From Thalassotalea litorea (lineage in GTDB: Bacteria; Pseudomonadota; Gammaproteobacteria; Enterobacterales; Alteromonadaceae): a stretch of 64,000 nucleotides of DNA. The DNA is taken from positions 62,001 through 126,000 of the forward strand of contig NZ_VCBC01000006.1 of the NCBI RefSeq assembly GCF_005843925.1. The letters run 5' to 3'. This document shows positions 35,898 to 46,200 of this stretch, piece by piece. The notes under the pieces were generated by a model. It was not told the origin of the DNA. It did no database searches and saw only the letters and a list, made by a program, of their open reading frames with translations. The first letter of the stretch is position 1; each line of letters starts with the position of its first letter. Both the position numbers and the translations under genes were made by a program.

Positions 35898-36056
35898 TCA
35901 ATATTCCGATTCACTCAGTACACCATGAGTTACGTCCCAGGCTAAACCATAGGTAAAGAAAGCCGTACCACTGGTTTTAGGCAAAAGCATCTTGTTTTTT
36001 ACCAAAAGCGACGTTGATCAGGTTCCATCGGCTTTTTGCAGAGTTTTCAACTTACT
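35898..36056 (-). pseudogene. Degraded remnant of a second GH105 hydrolase gene
   Basis: Read leftward, this stretch gives LKTLQKADGT, an in-frame TGA, then a short unlike segment and PKTSGTAFFTYGLAWDVTH before a stop. It aligns with VSVQKPDGYW and PEVSGTGFITFGLAWGVNN of the intact GH105 at 21,904. Only about 53 codons near the C-terminal part of the domain remain and the rest of the gene is gone. The TGA falls where the intact gene has a Trp codon. It is directly upstream of the DUF4861 gene, so the ancestral operon probably ran GH105, DUF4861, rhaM, GH5. Confidence 0.8.
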
Positions 36057-36168
36057 TTATAATTTTGATTGATGTTGCACTATTGTGAGCGTTGTTGCAA
36101 CTTTGAGGTGGCTGAGTTAATTTATCTGGTCTGATAGGCAATCCAAATAATAAGTTCAACGCAGTGAT

Positions 36169-37656
36169 ATGAATAGACGACATTTTCTGGTTGGTGGTGC
36201 TAGCGCCTTTGCTGCAGCGGCAATTTTTCAACAAGGCTGGTTTAGAAAGCTGAAGCAAGAGTACCCCAATGTACTTATGCTGATTGTCGATGATCTAAAT
36301 GACTGGATTGGTCCTTTAGACGGACACCCGAACGCGAAAACTCCGAATATCGATCGATTGGCAGAGCAGGGAACCGTATTCGCCAATGCCCATGCGTCCG
36401 CACCCATTTGTGGTCCTTCCAGAGCCAGTGTGATGACAGGGCTTGCTCCTGCCACTACCGGTATCTACGGTCATGTTGGCGATAATGACATTAAGCTCGC
36501 TAACGAAAAGGCGGCACAGTCGGTGTTTTTGAGTGAGTACTTTCGACAACATGGATATTACACCGCAGCCGTGGGAAAAGTCTTTCATGATCAGGTAGCA
36601 GACGGCAGCTTTGACGTTTACGGTGGTCGCGTAAAACAGTTTGGACCTTATCCTGAGCAGCGTATGAAGTGGCATGACCCCAGAACCAATACCGACTGGG
36701 GCGCTTTTCCTGAACGCGATGATCAAATGCCTGATTTTGACAGCGCCCATTGGTTAGCCGAACAGCTGCATCAGGCTCATGAAAAGCCTTTCTTTATGGC
36801 TGGCGGTTTTTTACGACCGCATGTGCCGTGGCATGTTCCGCAAAAGTGGTTTGATATGCACCCCATCGAAAAAATAACCCTGCCAAATTATAAAGCAGAT
36901 GATTTGGATGACGTGTCGGCGATTGCAAAAGCCGTTGCAGAACTACCGCAAATGCCGAGTACCGAGTGGGCGATTAAAAATGGTGAGTGGAAGAATATGG
37001 TTCAGGCGTATCTGGCCAGTGTCACCTTTGTCGATTCCTGCATTGGTATTGTTTTGGATGCGTTAGAAACCAGTCCGTATGCACATAATACCGCGGTCGT
37101 GGTTTGGGGGGATCATGGTTATCAGCTTGGCGAAAAGGGCAAATTTGCAAAAATGTCTCTTTGGGAGCGTGCGACAAGGACACCATTGATTATCAAACCA
37201 CCCAGGAATCAACAGCGATCTGCTACCAGTAACGTGACCCACAAACCGGTGAGCTTATTGGATTTATACCCAACGTTACTCAAAATTTGTGGCTTGCCCG
37301 ATAACGCAGCCAATCAGGGGAATGATCTGACGCCGTTGCTGGAGAACCCAGAGGCTCCCTGGGAGCACGTGGCGGTAACAACCTATGGTCCCAATAATCA
37401 TGCGATTAAAACGGAGCGCTATCGATATATTGTTTACGCGGATGGATCGGAAGAGTTGTATGACCACTTTCACGACAAAAACGAATGGCATAATTTGGCG
37501 GCAGAGGTTAACTATCAGGACATTAAAAGTCAGCTGAAGCAGAAACTACCCCAAGAAAATGCAAACTGGTCGCCAGTGTCTTATTACCGGGGCAATGACT
37601 ATTTTAATGGACTGACGGACAAAGCCCTGCAACAGACGGGATCGGCAAAGCCGTAA
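36169..37656 (+). CDS. Type I (S1) sulfatase, Tat-type signal, iduronate-2-sulfatase-like
   Basis: Sulfatase of 495 aa that begins MNRRHFLVGGASAFAAAAIF, a Tat-like signal. Metal site IVDDLNDWIGPLDGHP, modification motif Cys81-G-P-S-R, AGGFLRPHVPWHVPQKWF and WGDHGYQLGEKGKFAK. The LRPHVPWHVP and GDHGYQLGEK pattern is typical of the S1_7 subfamily. It is a paralogue of the lipoprotein sulfatase at 29,629, perhaps for a different sulfate position. It reads away from the DUF4861 operon across a region that still holds the GH105 remnant. No strong ribosome-binding site is seen before the ATG. Confidence 0.9.
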   Translation: MNRRHFLVGGASAFAAAAIFQQGWFRKLKQEYPNVLMLIVDDLNDWIGPLDGHPNAKTPNIDRLAEQGTVFANAHASAPICGPSRASVMTGLAPATTGIYGHVGDNDIKLANEKAAQSVFLSEYFRQHGYYTAAVGKVFHDQVADGSFDVYGGRVKQFGPYPEQRMKWHDPRTNTDWGAFPERDDQMPDFDSAHWLAEQLHQAHEKPFFMAGGFLRPHVPWHVPQKWFDMHPIEKITLPNYKADDLDDVSAIAKAVAELPQMPSTEWAIKNGEWKNMVQAYLASVTFVDSCIGIVLDALETSPYAHNTAVVVWGDHGYQLGEKGKFAKMSLWERATRTPLIIKPPRNQQRSATSNVTHKPVSLLDLYPTLLKICGLPDNAANQGNDLTPLLENPEAPWEHVAVTTYGPNNHAIKTERYRYIVYADGSEELYDHFHDKNEWHNLAAEVNYQDIKSQLKQKLPQENANWSPVSYYRGNDYFNGLTDKALQQTGSAKP

Positions 37657-37831
37657 AGCAAAAACCATCAATTTAAGGTTTAAGAGAACGGTAGGTTTTT
37701 GCAACAGGCTGACACATGACAGATTGTAAGACCCTTGTTGTTCAAGTGTCAGCGAAGTCGGTGCGATTGCAGGAATAGGGGAACAGTCGGGATTACATTG
37801 TTTTCAGGGAGGAACAATAATAAAAAGGCAA

Positions 37832-39043
37832 ATGATTATGTTAAAAAGAATAAATACAAACGTCGTTATCTGTTTGTTGTTATGCATAACAGCGAATAGG
37901 GTGTTCGCCGCGGACTGCAATTCAGTGCCGGTAAATCCAAATGGGGACACAAATAAATTACGCGACGCGTTGCAGCAGGCAACCAATACGGGATTGTCCC
38001 TGGAAATTAGTGGCACCTATTATATCGATACGGATCTGAAAGTTTACCTGAAGAAAGATTTAATCGTCGATGCGACGGGGGCTAAATTCATTGCTACCTC
38101 ATCCTTAGATGGTGATATGTTCAGTTTTGATGCGCATAACAGCAAATCCGATGAATGCGATAGCGCTGCAACTTTGGTTGACCTTGACTGGCAAGGCGGG
38201 GACTTCAATATGGCAGAAGCTAAAGTATCTACGGTTGTCCCCATCCGATCTCGAACTCCTGCTGGTCGCGAGGGAACCAAGGCCACCGCCGATGCTTTGT
38301 CGATAAGAGGAGTGAAAGCCAATGGAGACAACAAATTAAACGACGTGAAGATTGAAAATATTGTCTTTACAGGCACGAAAAATACTACTGATGCCTTTGA
38401 TCGTGCTGGCGGTGATAGTGGAATTTTATTGATTGGTGGATTAAAGGTTGATATTAAAAATAACCGGTTTTATGGCGTACGCGATGCCGCAATTTATGTA
38501 TCGGCCGGAGGCGTAAATGGCGAATTTGGTGATCACTTTACCATCCATAATAACTATGTGGAACGTGCATATGATGGTATTACCAGCAAGCGTGGTGCTG
38601 ACAATATCAAGATGCTCAACAACACGATGCAAGATGTCGTTGTAGGATTGAGTATAAAGCGGGTTTATGATGGTTGGACGTCAACCAATGTAACCATCAG
38701 TAATAATCACATAACTGCTGCGGTGCGGCCGGTGAGTGTTGAGCGCGCGAACAATGTGACCATTGAACATAATCAAATCCTGGCACTGGGTGCTGAAGTC
38801 GCCAACCAGTCAACAGCCATCAATAAATATGGGGTTCACTACGAAGGTATTGCCTTAAACGGCGTCCAGGGAAGCAATACGATTCGCTATAATACGATAA
38901 ATGGCATCACGGGCAGTTCACGTGAAGGCATCACCACCACCTATGGTATCGTTACGCGTTTTGAAGATGGTCGGGAAACGACGGGCGTTACCATTACGGA
39001 TAATACGTTTTCTCGATTAGACAAGTGGGTGAATCACTTTTAA
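37832..39043 (+). CDS. Exported right-handed beta-helix protein, candidate polysaccharide lyase or hydrolase
   Basis: A 403-aa secreted protein (cleavage near VFA-ADC). The N-terminal part resembles the pectate-lyase-3/rhamnogalacturonase entry segment (NGDTNKLRDALQQATNTG, LIVDATGAKF). From about residue 160 on it is a series of parallel beta-helix turns rich in Asn ladders: KIENIVFTG, IKNNRFYGVRDAAIYVSAGG, IHNNYVERAYDGITSKRG, IKMLNNTMQDV, VTISNNHITAA, VTIEHNQILAL, NTIRYNTING, VTITDNTFSRL. I cannot assign a CAZy family. Lying among ulvan-type genes, it could be a lyase or an epimerase, or a binding protein. A hairpin follows directly. Confidence 0.7.
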   Translation: MIMLKRINTNVVICLLLCITANRVFAADCNSVPVNPNGDTNKLRDALQQATNTGLSLEISGTYYIDTDLKVYLKKDLIVDATGAKFIATSSLDGDMFSFDAHNSKSDECDSAATLVDLDWQGGDFNMAEAKVSTVVPIRSRTPAGREGTKATADALSIRGVKANGDNKLNDVKIENIVFTGTKNTTDAFDRAGGDSGILLIGGLKVDIKNNRFYGVRDAAIYVSAGGVNGEFGDHFTIHNNYVERAYDGITSKRGADNIKMLNNTMQDVVVGLSIKRVYDGWTSTNVTISNNHITAAVRPVSVERANNVTIEHNQILALGAEVANQSTAINKYGVHYEGIALNGVQGSNTIRYNTINGITGSSREGITTTYGIVTRFEDGRETTGVTITDNTFSRLDKWVNHF

Positions 39044-39058
39044 TTAAGGGTCCCTGAT

Positions 39059-39088
39059 GACAGCCCTTTCTGACAAGAAGGGGCTGTC
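39059..39088 (+). terminator. Hairpin after the beta-helix gene
   Basis: GACAGCCCTTTCT pairs with AGAAGGGGCTGTC (13 bp with one G-T pair) around loop GACA, 15 bases past the stop. There is no T tract after it, so termination may be partial or the hairpin may protect the 3' end. Confidence 0.6.
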
Positions 39089-39133
39089 CTGCATTCGCCG
39101 ATGATAGTCAGTGAACTCTGGCCATCATTGTAA

Positions 39134-39408
39134 TACCAATCACATTAAATTATTGCTCACTCAGTGAGAATTTAAAGGCTTTTAGGCAAGGCTTTAATTG
39201 CAGAGAATGGTCGCTCCATTATCTCAAAATCGGTCAAAATCAGTAACGCAGGATAAATGCCTTTAAAACTCACCCGTAGGGAGTTTATCAGAGGTCCATT
39301 TACGGCCCTATATTTCATTAATATAGAATGACTATATCAATAAAATCTATGTTGTAACTGAACCTATGCCTTAACTCTGAGTTGTGCACAAACTGAATGT
39401 GATTGGTA
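39134..39408 (-). repeat. MITE-like element, copy C
   Basis: 275 bp in the same orientation as copy B. It begins TACCAATCACATTAA, ends TGTGATTGGTA and is flanked by TAA on both sides. It differs from copy B by a 12-base insertion near the middle that partly duplicates CAAAATC, and by scattered changes. The remaining 190 bases up to the TonB-receptor start hold its promoter and nothing else I can identify. Confidence 0.85.
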
Positions 39409-39596
39409 TAATTATCACCATGGCGTAATCCATTATTCTGTTGGCGCGCTTTCCTCTTGCACTTTTGTAGTCAATTTCGATCATATTTAGCCTACCAGTG
39501 ACCAGATTCGATTGTTTTTGCTTGTTTTTTCTGTTTTTAGCGTTTAGATTAATTTTTAGCCAGCTGGCTTTATAAAAATAAACGGGGAGATACAAG

Positions 39597-42500
39597 TTGA
39601 AGAACATGTTCATGAGAAAATCTGTATTGGCTTTATCGGTTACGGCCGCTTTAAGCGGCGTATCAGGCGGTGTGTTTGCACAAGAGAATGACGCGAACAA
39701 TCAGCAAGATGACGTTGAAGTTATTGAAATTACCGGGATTCGCAGTGCATTAGCAAGTGCGCTTGCAGAAAAGCGTGACTCATCAAATATTAAGGAGGTC
39801 ATTCAGGCAGAAGACATCGGTAAGTTGCCCGATCAAAACTTAGCTGAAGTCCTTGAAAATATTACGGGTGTACAAATCGATCGGACCAATGGTGTAGGAA
39901 CAGGAGTGCAAATTCGTGGTACCGGCGCAAACCGAGTAGAAATTAACGGAGTTTCCACGGTAAGTTCAGGTAGTGGCAGAACCGGTATTAGTTTTGAAGA
40001 TTTACCCGCAGCCCTTATCGCGTCTTTAGAAGTCACCAAAGCTTCAACCGCAAAAACGGTCGAAGGCTCGGTTGGCGGTACTATTAATTTACGCACATTG
40101 CGTGGTAATAGTCTGGAAGAGCGTTTGACCCAATTTCGCATTCAGGCCGAAAATAGTGATTTGGCGGATTCGACGACTCCGCGAATTTCCGGCACCTTTG
40201 GTGACAACTGGGAAACGGATTTAGGAAAAATCGGTGTTGTTATTACCGGTAGCTATGCTGAACTTGATGTTGCTTCAGCTAACCCTCGCTTTGACCGTGA
40301 TCGAGTCGTTATGCCTGATTCCGGCAGGGCCAGTGCCGAAGAATTTCCTTTCTTGCGTACTCAGTTCCTGGATCAACCACTAAACGCTGAAAATTATGAA
40401 ACCAAGAACCTGACGTCTTCATTTGAAATTCAAACCAGTGACAATCTGAAATTTTATTTTGACGCAACCATCAATGACCAAGAGCGTGTGCAGACCAACT
40501 CTCGGGCATTCTTTTCAGGCACTGGCGGAAATCCCGTTATCGACAACACCGACAATACCAGCTTTGAAACTATTGATTTAGGTACCGTTGATGGCATGTA
40601 TGGGAGCTTAGATCTTGGCGAAGTAAACGTGGTTACCAGCGGTATACTTGGAGTGGGATCTGAACTTGTTAATGGGCGAGAGCGCGTCGATCCGAATCTA
40701 CGTACCGGTAACAGTAACTCCTCGCGGTTAACATTAAGTCGGGTGTTTGCTTTAGGGACGGAATATAGCAGTGATGATTATCAGCTTCACGCTGAAATTT
40801 CTTATTCCGATTCTGAGTCAGATAATCCTTCGTTAAACTCTTCTTTGGATTTTATTAACCCCAATAGTACCCAGCCTGGCCCGAATACCTATAACGATAA
40901 CGGTACACCAGCCATTTTCAATATCGCCAATAATACCTTTGAATTTGGTATTGCTCCGGGACTGCCTGAATCACCAACATCTGCGCAACTGCTTGATCCA
41001 AGTAATTATGCGTTAAGAAGTATTGGTCAGGGACTGCGGGTTCGGGAAGGAACCGAAGCGGCTGCCAGAGTCGACTTTACCTATGATATTTCCGAGATGG
41101 TTCCGCTATTTTATGATTTTAATGCGGGTGTGCGCTGGAATCGCACGACCAATATGACGAATAATACGACATCGAGTAATAGTTTTGGTAACTGGAATCG
41201 ACCTATGGCCGATTTATTTTCAGATATCGTGACACCTGGCGCGAATAACTTTAATGGCGCGGATGATCGAACCTTATATATTAGTGACTATTTGATTATT
41301 GATAATGGCATATCCTTTAGCGATCCGCAGCGAGTACTCGATACCATAAATCAGGCAATTTCCGCGAATAATGCGATTTATGGCGAAGACGTTAATGAAT
41401 CATTAGCAGAGCCAACAACCCAGATCTCTTCTTTCTTTGATATTGAAGAGGAAACCATCGCACTCTATATTCAGGGTGACTATGAGGTAGAGTTCGGAGA
41501 TGTGCCCGTCAGTGGTAATCTCGGTGTCCGCTATGTCGTCACTGACATCGAATCGACAGGTACAAGTGAAGTCAATGGTGTGGTAACACCGAGCGTAGAA
41601 TCAAGCGATTATGATTTTGTTTTACCGAGATTCAATATTGTTGCTGAATTAACGGACGGTTTATTGTTAAGGGGAGGGATCGGTAAAGATATTCGCCGAC
41701 CTAATTTTGATTCTCTTTCAACGTCAGCAACGTTTGGTAGTAGCGCATCCGGCACCGTTAATGTCGGTAACCCGGCATTGCAACCTGAGCAAATTTGGTC
41801 TTATGATCTGTCGTTAGAGTATTATTTATCTTCATCCAGTTTCGTCAGCATTGGTCTTTTCCATAAAGAAAGAACGGACTTGATCACTTCCATCCAGGAT
41901 GAACCGGCAGAACCGATTGGTCCGACGGGCCAGATTGAGCGTGACGTCATTGCACCTTGTGAAGAAGGGGGGATCTTTAACCCGAATGTACCTGCCGAAA
42001 ATTACAATGTATTTTCAAGCAGAACCGATACCACCGGGATTTGTGTGGCCAAACGCTCACAAATCAATGCCAGTGGAACGGAAACTCAAAGTGGTATTGA
42101 ACTGGCAGCGCAATATGACCTGTCAGAATATGAAGAGCAATTAGGCTGGGCATCAGGTTTTGGTGTCATCGCTAACTACACGTATCAGGAATCCGGGGCA
42201 GCTTTAGATGAGTTTCGCAGTGCATCTGGTGCCATAAATGAGATCTTAGGGCGAACCGATACTGATAACAGCACAGCGACCTTAGCGGATGATGTCGTCA
42301 CAGAGCGAATTACTCTGGATGATTTGTCCGAGAATGCCTATAACTTTACTTTGTTCTATGACAAGTATGATTTAAGTGCTCGAATCCGCTATACCTGGAG
42401 AGACTCGTTTACGGAAACACTGAATCGCATGCGATTTAACCTGCCTCCGGTCATCGGTGAGCGTGGGCAACTTAATATGAGTGTCGGTTATAGCATCAAC

Positions 42501-42641
42501 GAACATGTTTCTGTCGGGATTGAGGGTGTTAACCTGACTCAGGAAGATCGCACAAGGTGGTGTTTTAATGAAGGAACGCTTTTGTGTGAGCAAAGTCTTA
42601 CCGACCGAAGAGTTACCCTTGGTGTTACCGTAAAACTTTAA
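39597..42641 (+). CDS. TonB-dependent outer-membrane receptor (copy 1)
   Basis: A 1014-aa outer-membrane gated channel for oligosaccharide import. Signal peptide VLALSVTAALSGVSGGVFAQ, then a TonB-box-like region (DDVEVIEITGIRSA), the plug (IKEVIQAEDIGKLPDQNLAEVLENITGVQI, VQIRGTGANRVEINGV, VEGSVGGTINLRTL) and a long beta-barrel ending RRVTLGVTVKL. I choose a TTG start because GGGGAG lies seven bases before it, the same leader as in the second receptor (GGGGAGATACA before its ATG); an ATG three codons later is possible. It has no SusD partner, as expected for Gammaproteobacteria. A hairpin terminator follows. Confidence 0.9.
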   Translation: MKNMFMRKSVLALSVTAALSGVSGGVFAQENDANNQQDDVEVIEITGIRSALASALAEKRDSSNIKEVIQAEDIGKLPDQNLAEVLENITGVQIDRTNGVGTGVQIRGTGANRVEINGVSTVSSGSGRTGISFEDLPAALIASLEVTKASTAKTVEGSVGGTINLRTLRGNSLEERLTQFRIQAENSDLADSTTPRISGTFGDNWETDLGKIGVVITGSYAELDVASANPRFDRDRVVMPDSGRASAEEFPFLRTQFLDQPLNAENYETKNLTSSFEIQTSDNLKFYFDATINDQERVQTNSRAFFSGTGGNPVIDNTDNTSFETIDLGTVDGMYGSLDLGEVNVVTSGILGVGSELVNGRERVDPNLRTGNSNSSRLTLSRVFALGTEYSSDDYQLHAEISYSDSESDNPSLNSSLDFINPNSTQPGPNTYNDNGTPAIFNIANNTFEFGIAPGLPESPTSAQLLDPSNYALRSIGQGLRVREGTEAAARVDFTYDISEMVPLFYDFNAGVRWNRTTNMTNNTTSSNSFGNWNRPMADLFSDIVTPGANNFNGADDRTLYISDYLIIDNGISFSDPQRVLDTINQAISANNAIYGEDVNESLAEPTTQISSFFDIEEETIALYIQGDYEVEFGDVPVSGNLGVRYVVTDIESTGTSEVNGVVTPSVESSDYDFVLPRFNIVAELTDGLLLRGGIGKDIRRPNFDSLSTSATFGSSASGTVNVGNPALQPEQIWSYDLSLEYYLSSSSFVSIGLFHKERTDLITSIQDEPAEPIGPTGQIERDVIAPCEEGGIFNPNVPAENYNVFSSRTDTTGICVAKRSQINASGTETQSGIELAAQYDLSEYEEQLGWASGFGVIANYTYQESGAALDEFRSASGAINEILGRTDTDNSTATLADDVVTERITLDDLSENAYNFTLFYDKYDLSARIRYTWRDSFTETLNRMRFNLPPVIGERGQLNMSVGYSINEHVSVGIEGVNLTQEDRTRWCFNEGTLLCEQSLTDRRVTLGVTVKL

Positions 42642-43286
42642 TCATATTGGCATAATGACTTAAGCCGTTTAGATTAAGCAAAATAAGCTCTGACCATTGT
42701 CAGAGCTTATTTCATTCAAAGCTAACCTTCCCTGTCCCAAATTACTTCTAACCCAAAGCCTATGTTGATGAGCTTAGCCCAAGGTTATTTATCTTAAAAC
42801 GCAATTCATGTATCTTGCGTTAATTATTTTTTAGTCAGTCAATGTTTATCAGCAAAAGGCTTGCCAAGGCAATTTAATCGCTGAACCGCACCTGTAAAAG
42901 ATGCCGCCAATCGTATTAGGTGTCTATGCAATCACTGGTGACCTGTGATGATTGGTTTTGATTTTTACATGTTTTGTGCCGTTTGTTCTCTTTGTCTGGA
43001 AATTCCCGAAAAAACCCTTGGATAGCCCGCCAGTAAAGGGTTTTGTGTTTTTGGGTGTGGTTTCTTATGCTGGTCTCATGCAAATCTACCGATCAATAAT
43101 CAGTGTGCTAAGTCATTGTTATTAATCGGTATTAACGGTTTTAGATTGTTTATGATTGGTTTTGAGTTGTTTTAATTTTATTTGATGGTAATATCGTTGG
43201 GTGATTTTTTTTTACTCAATGAGTGAATCACTATTTTTATTGAGGCTATACCAATAAAAAAAAATAAAAATAAATGGGGAGATACA
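42642..43286. other. Intergenic stretch between the two TonB-dependent receptors
   Basis: About 645 bases. It begins with a terminator hairpin and otherwise contains the AT-rich promoter and leader of the second receptor, with GGGGAG before its ATG. No gene, RNA or repeat that I can recognise. Confidence 0.5.
42681..42712 (+). terminator. Hairpin terminator after TonB receptor copy 1
   Basis: A 14-bp perfect stem, AAATAAGCTCTGAC / GTCAGAGCTTATTT, around loop CATT, about 40 bases past the stop. It is AT-rich at the base with no long T run beyond. Confidence 0.7.
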
Positions 43287-46200
43287 ATGTCTAGTTTTAA
43301 CGGGCAGAATAACAATTATAGAAGAGCTGCTTTAAGCAGTTCCGCACTATTGCTAATGGCAGTTAGTGCTCCGTCAGTATTAGCTCAAGAAGTCAAAGCT
43401 GCAATTGCCAGTCAAAATGGTGATGGTACCAATACTGAAGAAGTTGAAGTCATTGAAGTTACTGGTGTACGAAGTGCATTGGAATCCGCGTTAAATGTAA
43501 AACGCGAAGCAAATTCAATCGTTGATGCGATATCCGCTGAAGATATCAACGGATTACCGGCTCTGGATATGGGTGAAGCCTTGCAGGCGATTCCTGGTAT
43601 TCAAGTGAACCGTGAAGGGGAGCGAAGAACCTCGGATATCAATTTACGCGGCCTGCCAGGTAGCTTTGTTAAAGTTACCGCTAACGGTCAATCATTTACT
43701 ACCCCGAGCCGAAGCGCTTCGCCGGTTGGTAGCCCGAACCCTTTCGGATCATTCGACCCCAGCGTATTTGATGGTGTCACAGTGATTAAAAGCCCGACCG
43801 CGGCACATCAAGAAGGCGGTATAGCGGGTATTGTTGATAAAAAATTACCAAGCTCTTTGCGCAAACCTGATGGGCGTTATACGGTTAGTGTCGGTACTCG
43901 CTATGAAGATCTAAAAGACGGTTTTGATACGGAATTTAAATTAAGCGCTTCGAAACATTTCATTGAAGATGTATTCGCCGGCGCGCTGAAAGTCGGTTAC
44001 TCAGATCAAAATTTCCGACGTGACTCGGTGTTATTCGCTCGTAAAGAGTTTGTTGATAGCAATACTTACGACGAATATGACACCTGGAAAGCGGACATGG
44101 TTTCTCAAGGCCTACTACCTGAAAATGCGGTAGTCAAAGCCTCTTCCACCGTACAACAACTCGCAGAAGTCAGCCGCGGAGACCGTATATCCGTTGCCGG
44201 TAATCTTGAATTCAAGCCAACCAAAAACTGGGAGCTTGGCTTAGATGTCCTTTACACTAAGCGTGACTTGAAAGATGGTAACTTCGAACAAGTTAGCTCT
44301 GAAGTTCGAAATCGTGGTACCAGAACCTGGCGCGGACAGCAGATTATCCCTGATCCTAATACCGTTCCATTTCTAACCGGTTATGGTGATGATGGTACGC
44401 CGATATATGCCATTTCACGGGTTACGCTGGAAAATGCGGCTTATGTTCCCGCCAACCGTATCTTTGGTTTTTTTGAAGAAGCCAAAGGCGCATTTTTCGA
44501 TTTCGAATATGTTGGCAATGACTGGTCGTTCGACGGGATAGTGTCTAAATCAAAATCTGAAAACGAATTTAACCAGACGGGCTTTGATTTTCGTTTACAG
44601 GGAAGCACCAGTGGTTCCATTCAACCTACCGGTGTGACCACTGTTATTGATACCGGTCAGGGTAATCTTGACAATATGTTTGTATCTATGGATGGCTGGC
44701 AAGGCATCAATTATGATCAGGCTTTCAAGACGGGTAACCCGTTAAACCTCAATGTTGGTGATGTATCAGATCCAAGAAAACTGGACTTCTATGTCTTAGG
44801 TCGACACGACAATCCGAAACGGGATATGGAGAGCATTGACCTAAACCTACATAAAGAATTTGATTTTGAAATTATTGGTGATGCATTCGTATTAAATACC
44901 CTTCACTTTGGTGGCCGTTACTCTTCTGAAACACTTGAAAATGAAGATTACACTCCATCATCGGGCGGTATCAATGTTGCAAATATCGGTAGTGACTTTT
45001 TAAGTGATCAAATTTTAGCTGAATCGCAAAACCCGTGGTTTAACGGTAAAATTCCAGGTGGCGCCGGCTCTGAAGGTGGTTGGTATACACTGGACACGGC
45101 TTATATTGTTGAGCAACTGCAAGATGGTTTGGTAATTTCCGATGAGTTTACTGAAATCCCATCCAGCGGTTTTATCGCCAGGACGGAAAGAAATACCGAT
45201 AATGTGTTGGATCGTTGGGAAACTAACTTCGACGCCACTGAGGAAATTACCGCCGCGTATTTGATGGCCGATTTTGCCGGTGAGTTAGGCTCTGTATTCT
45301 ACTCGGGTAATCTTGGTGTACGTTATGTGACAACGGATGTGACCATTGATGGTGCACAGCAGGAATATTACGACGGAAATCAATATCGAATTGTCGATAT
45401 GGTCACCGAAAACTCTTATGATCATGTCTTGCCATCGTTTAACGCGGCGTTCGAATTACGTGATGATTTGGTAGCACGTTTTGCGCTTAGTAAGGGCTTA
45501 GTTCGTCCTAATATTCGCGCGCAAACGCCAGTATTGACGGTACAGGAAGGTGAAAACAGCGTACGCGTTGATTTCCCGAAAAGTGACGTTGAACCTTATA
45601 CCTCCGACAACTTTGATTTATCGCTGGAATGGTATAACCGCGAAGGTAGTGCAATTTCAATTGGATTCTTCCAAAAAGATATTACCGGATTATTCCAGGA
45701 AGAAGTGATTTGTCCTATGCCAGGAGAGCCTAATGCTGAAGAGTTGACTCAGCAGACGGGTGATTTGATTCGTGAAGATTTTGCTGATGGAACCTTCATA
45801 TGTACCCAGCAAGACCCCTATGAACAGGAAGATGGCGATATTATCAACCGAACTGCTAACATCAAGCGTTTTTACAATAGTGCCAGCACCATTGAAGTAA
45901 CCGGTTATGAATTAGCGGTACAGCAAAAACTCGACTTTTTACCATATCCGTGGAATGGTTTGGGCGGCGTTCTTAACTACTCATATGTTGAAAATGAAAC
46001 CCTTAACGAAGGCGCGGAAGATAAAGGCGATGGCTTAATCGGTATTTCGCCAAACTCGTATAACCTGATCACTTATTATGAGAACGACGGATTTAGTATC
46101 CGCTTAGCTTATAATTACCGGGACGAATACAAACTCGACGGTGGTGCATCATTCGGTGGTCCAGACCAAAAGAATGTTAAGGCTCGTGGACAGCTGGATT

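Noticed and set aside
36169..37656. Reading the sulfatases as choline or steroid sulfatases
   Set aside because: Their neighbours are glycan enzymes and their motifs fit the glycan-active S1 subfamilies better.
37658..37702. 9-bp inverted repeat GCAAAAACC / GGTTTTTGC after the sulfatase at 36,169 as terminator
   Set aside because: The loop of 27 bases is too long for a convincing terminator and there is no following T tract.
39833..40141. Antisense frame within TonB receptor copy 1, and many like it elsewhere
   Set aside because: A shadow of a real gene in another frame; the receptor frame is clearly coding.
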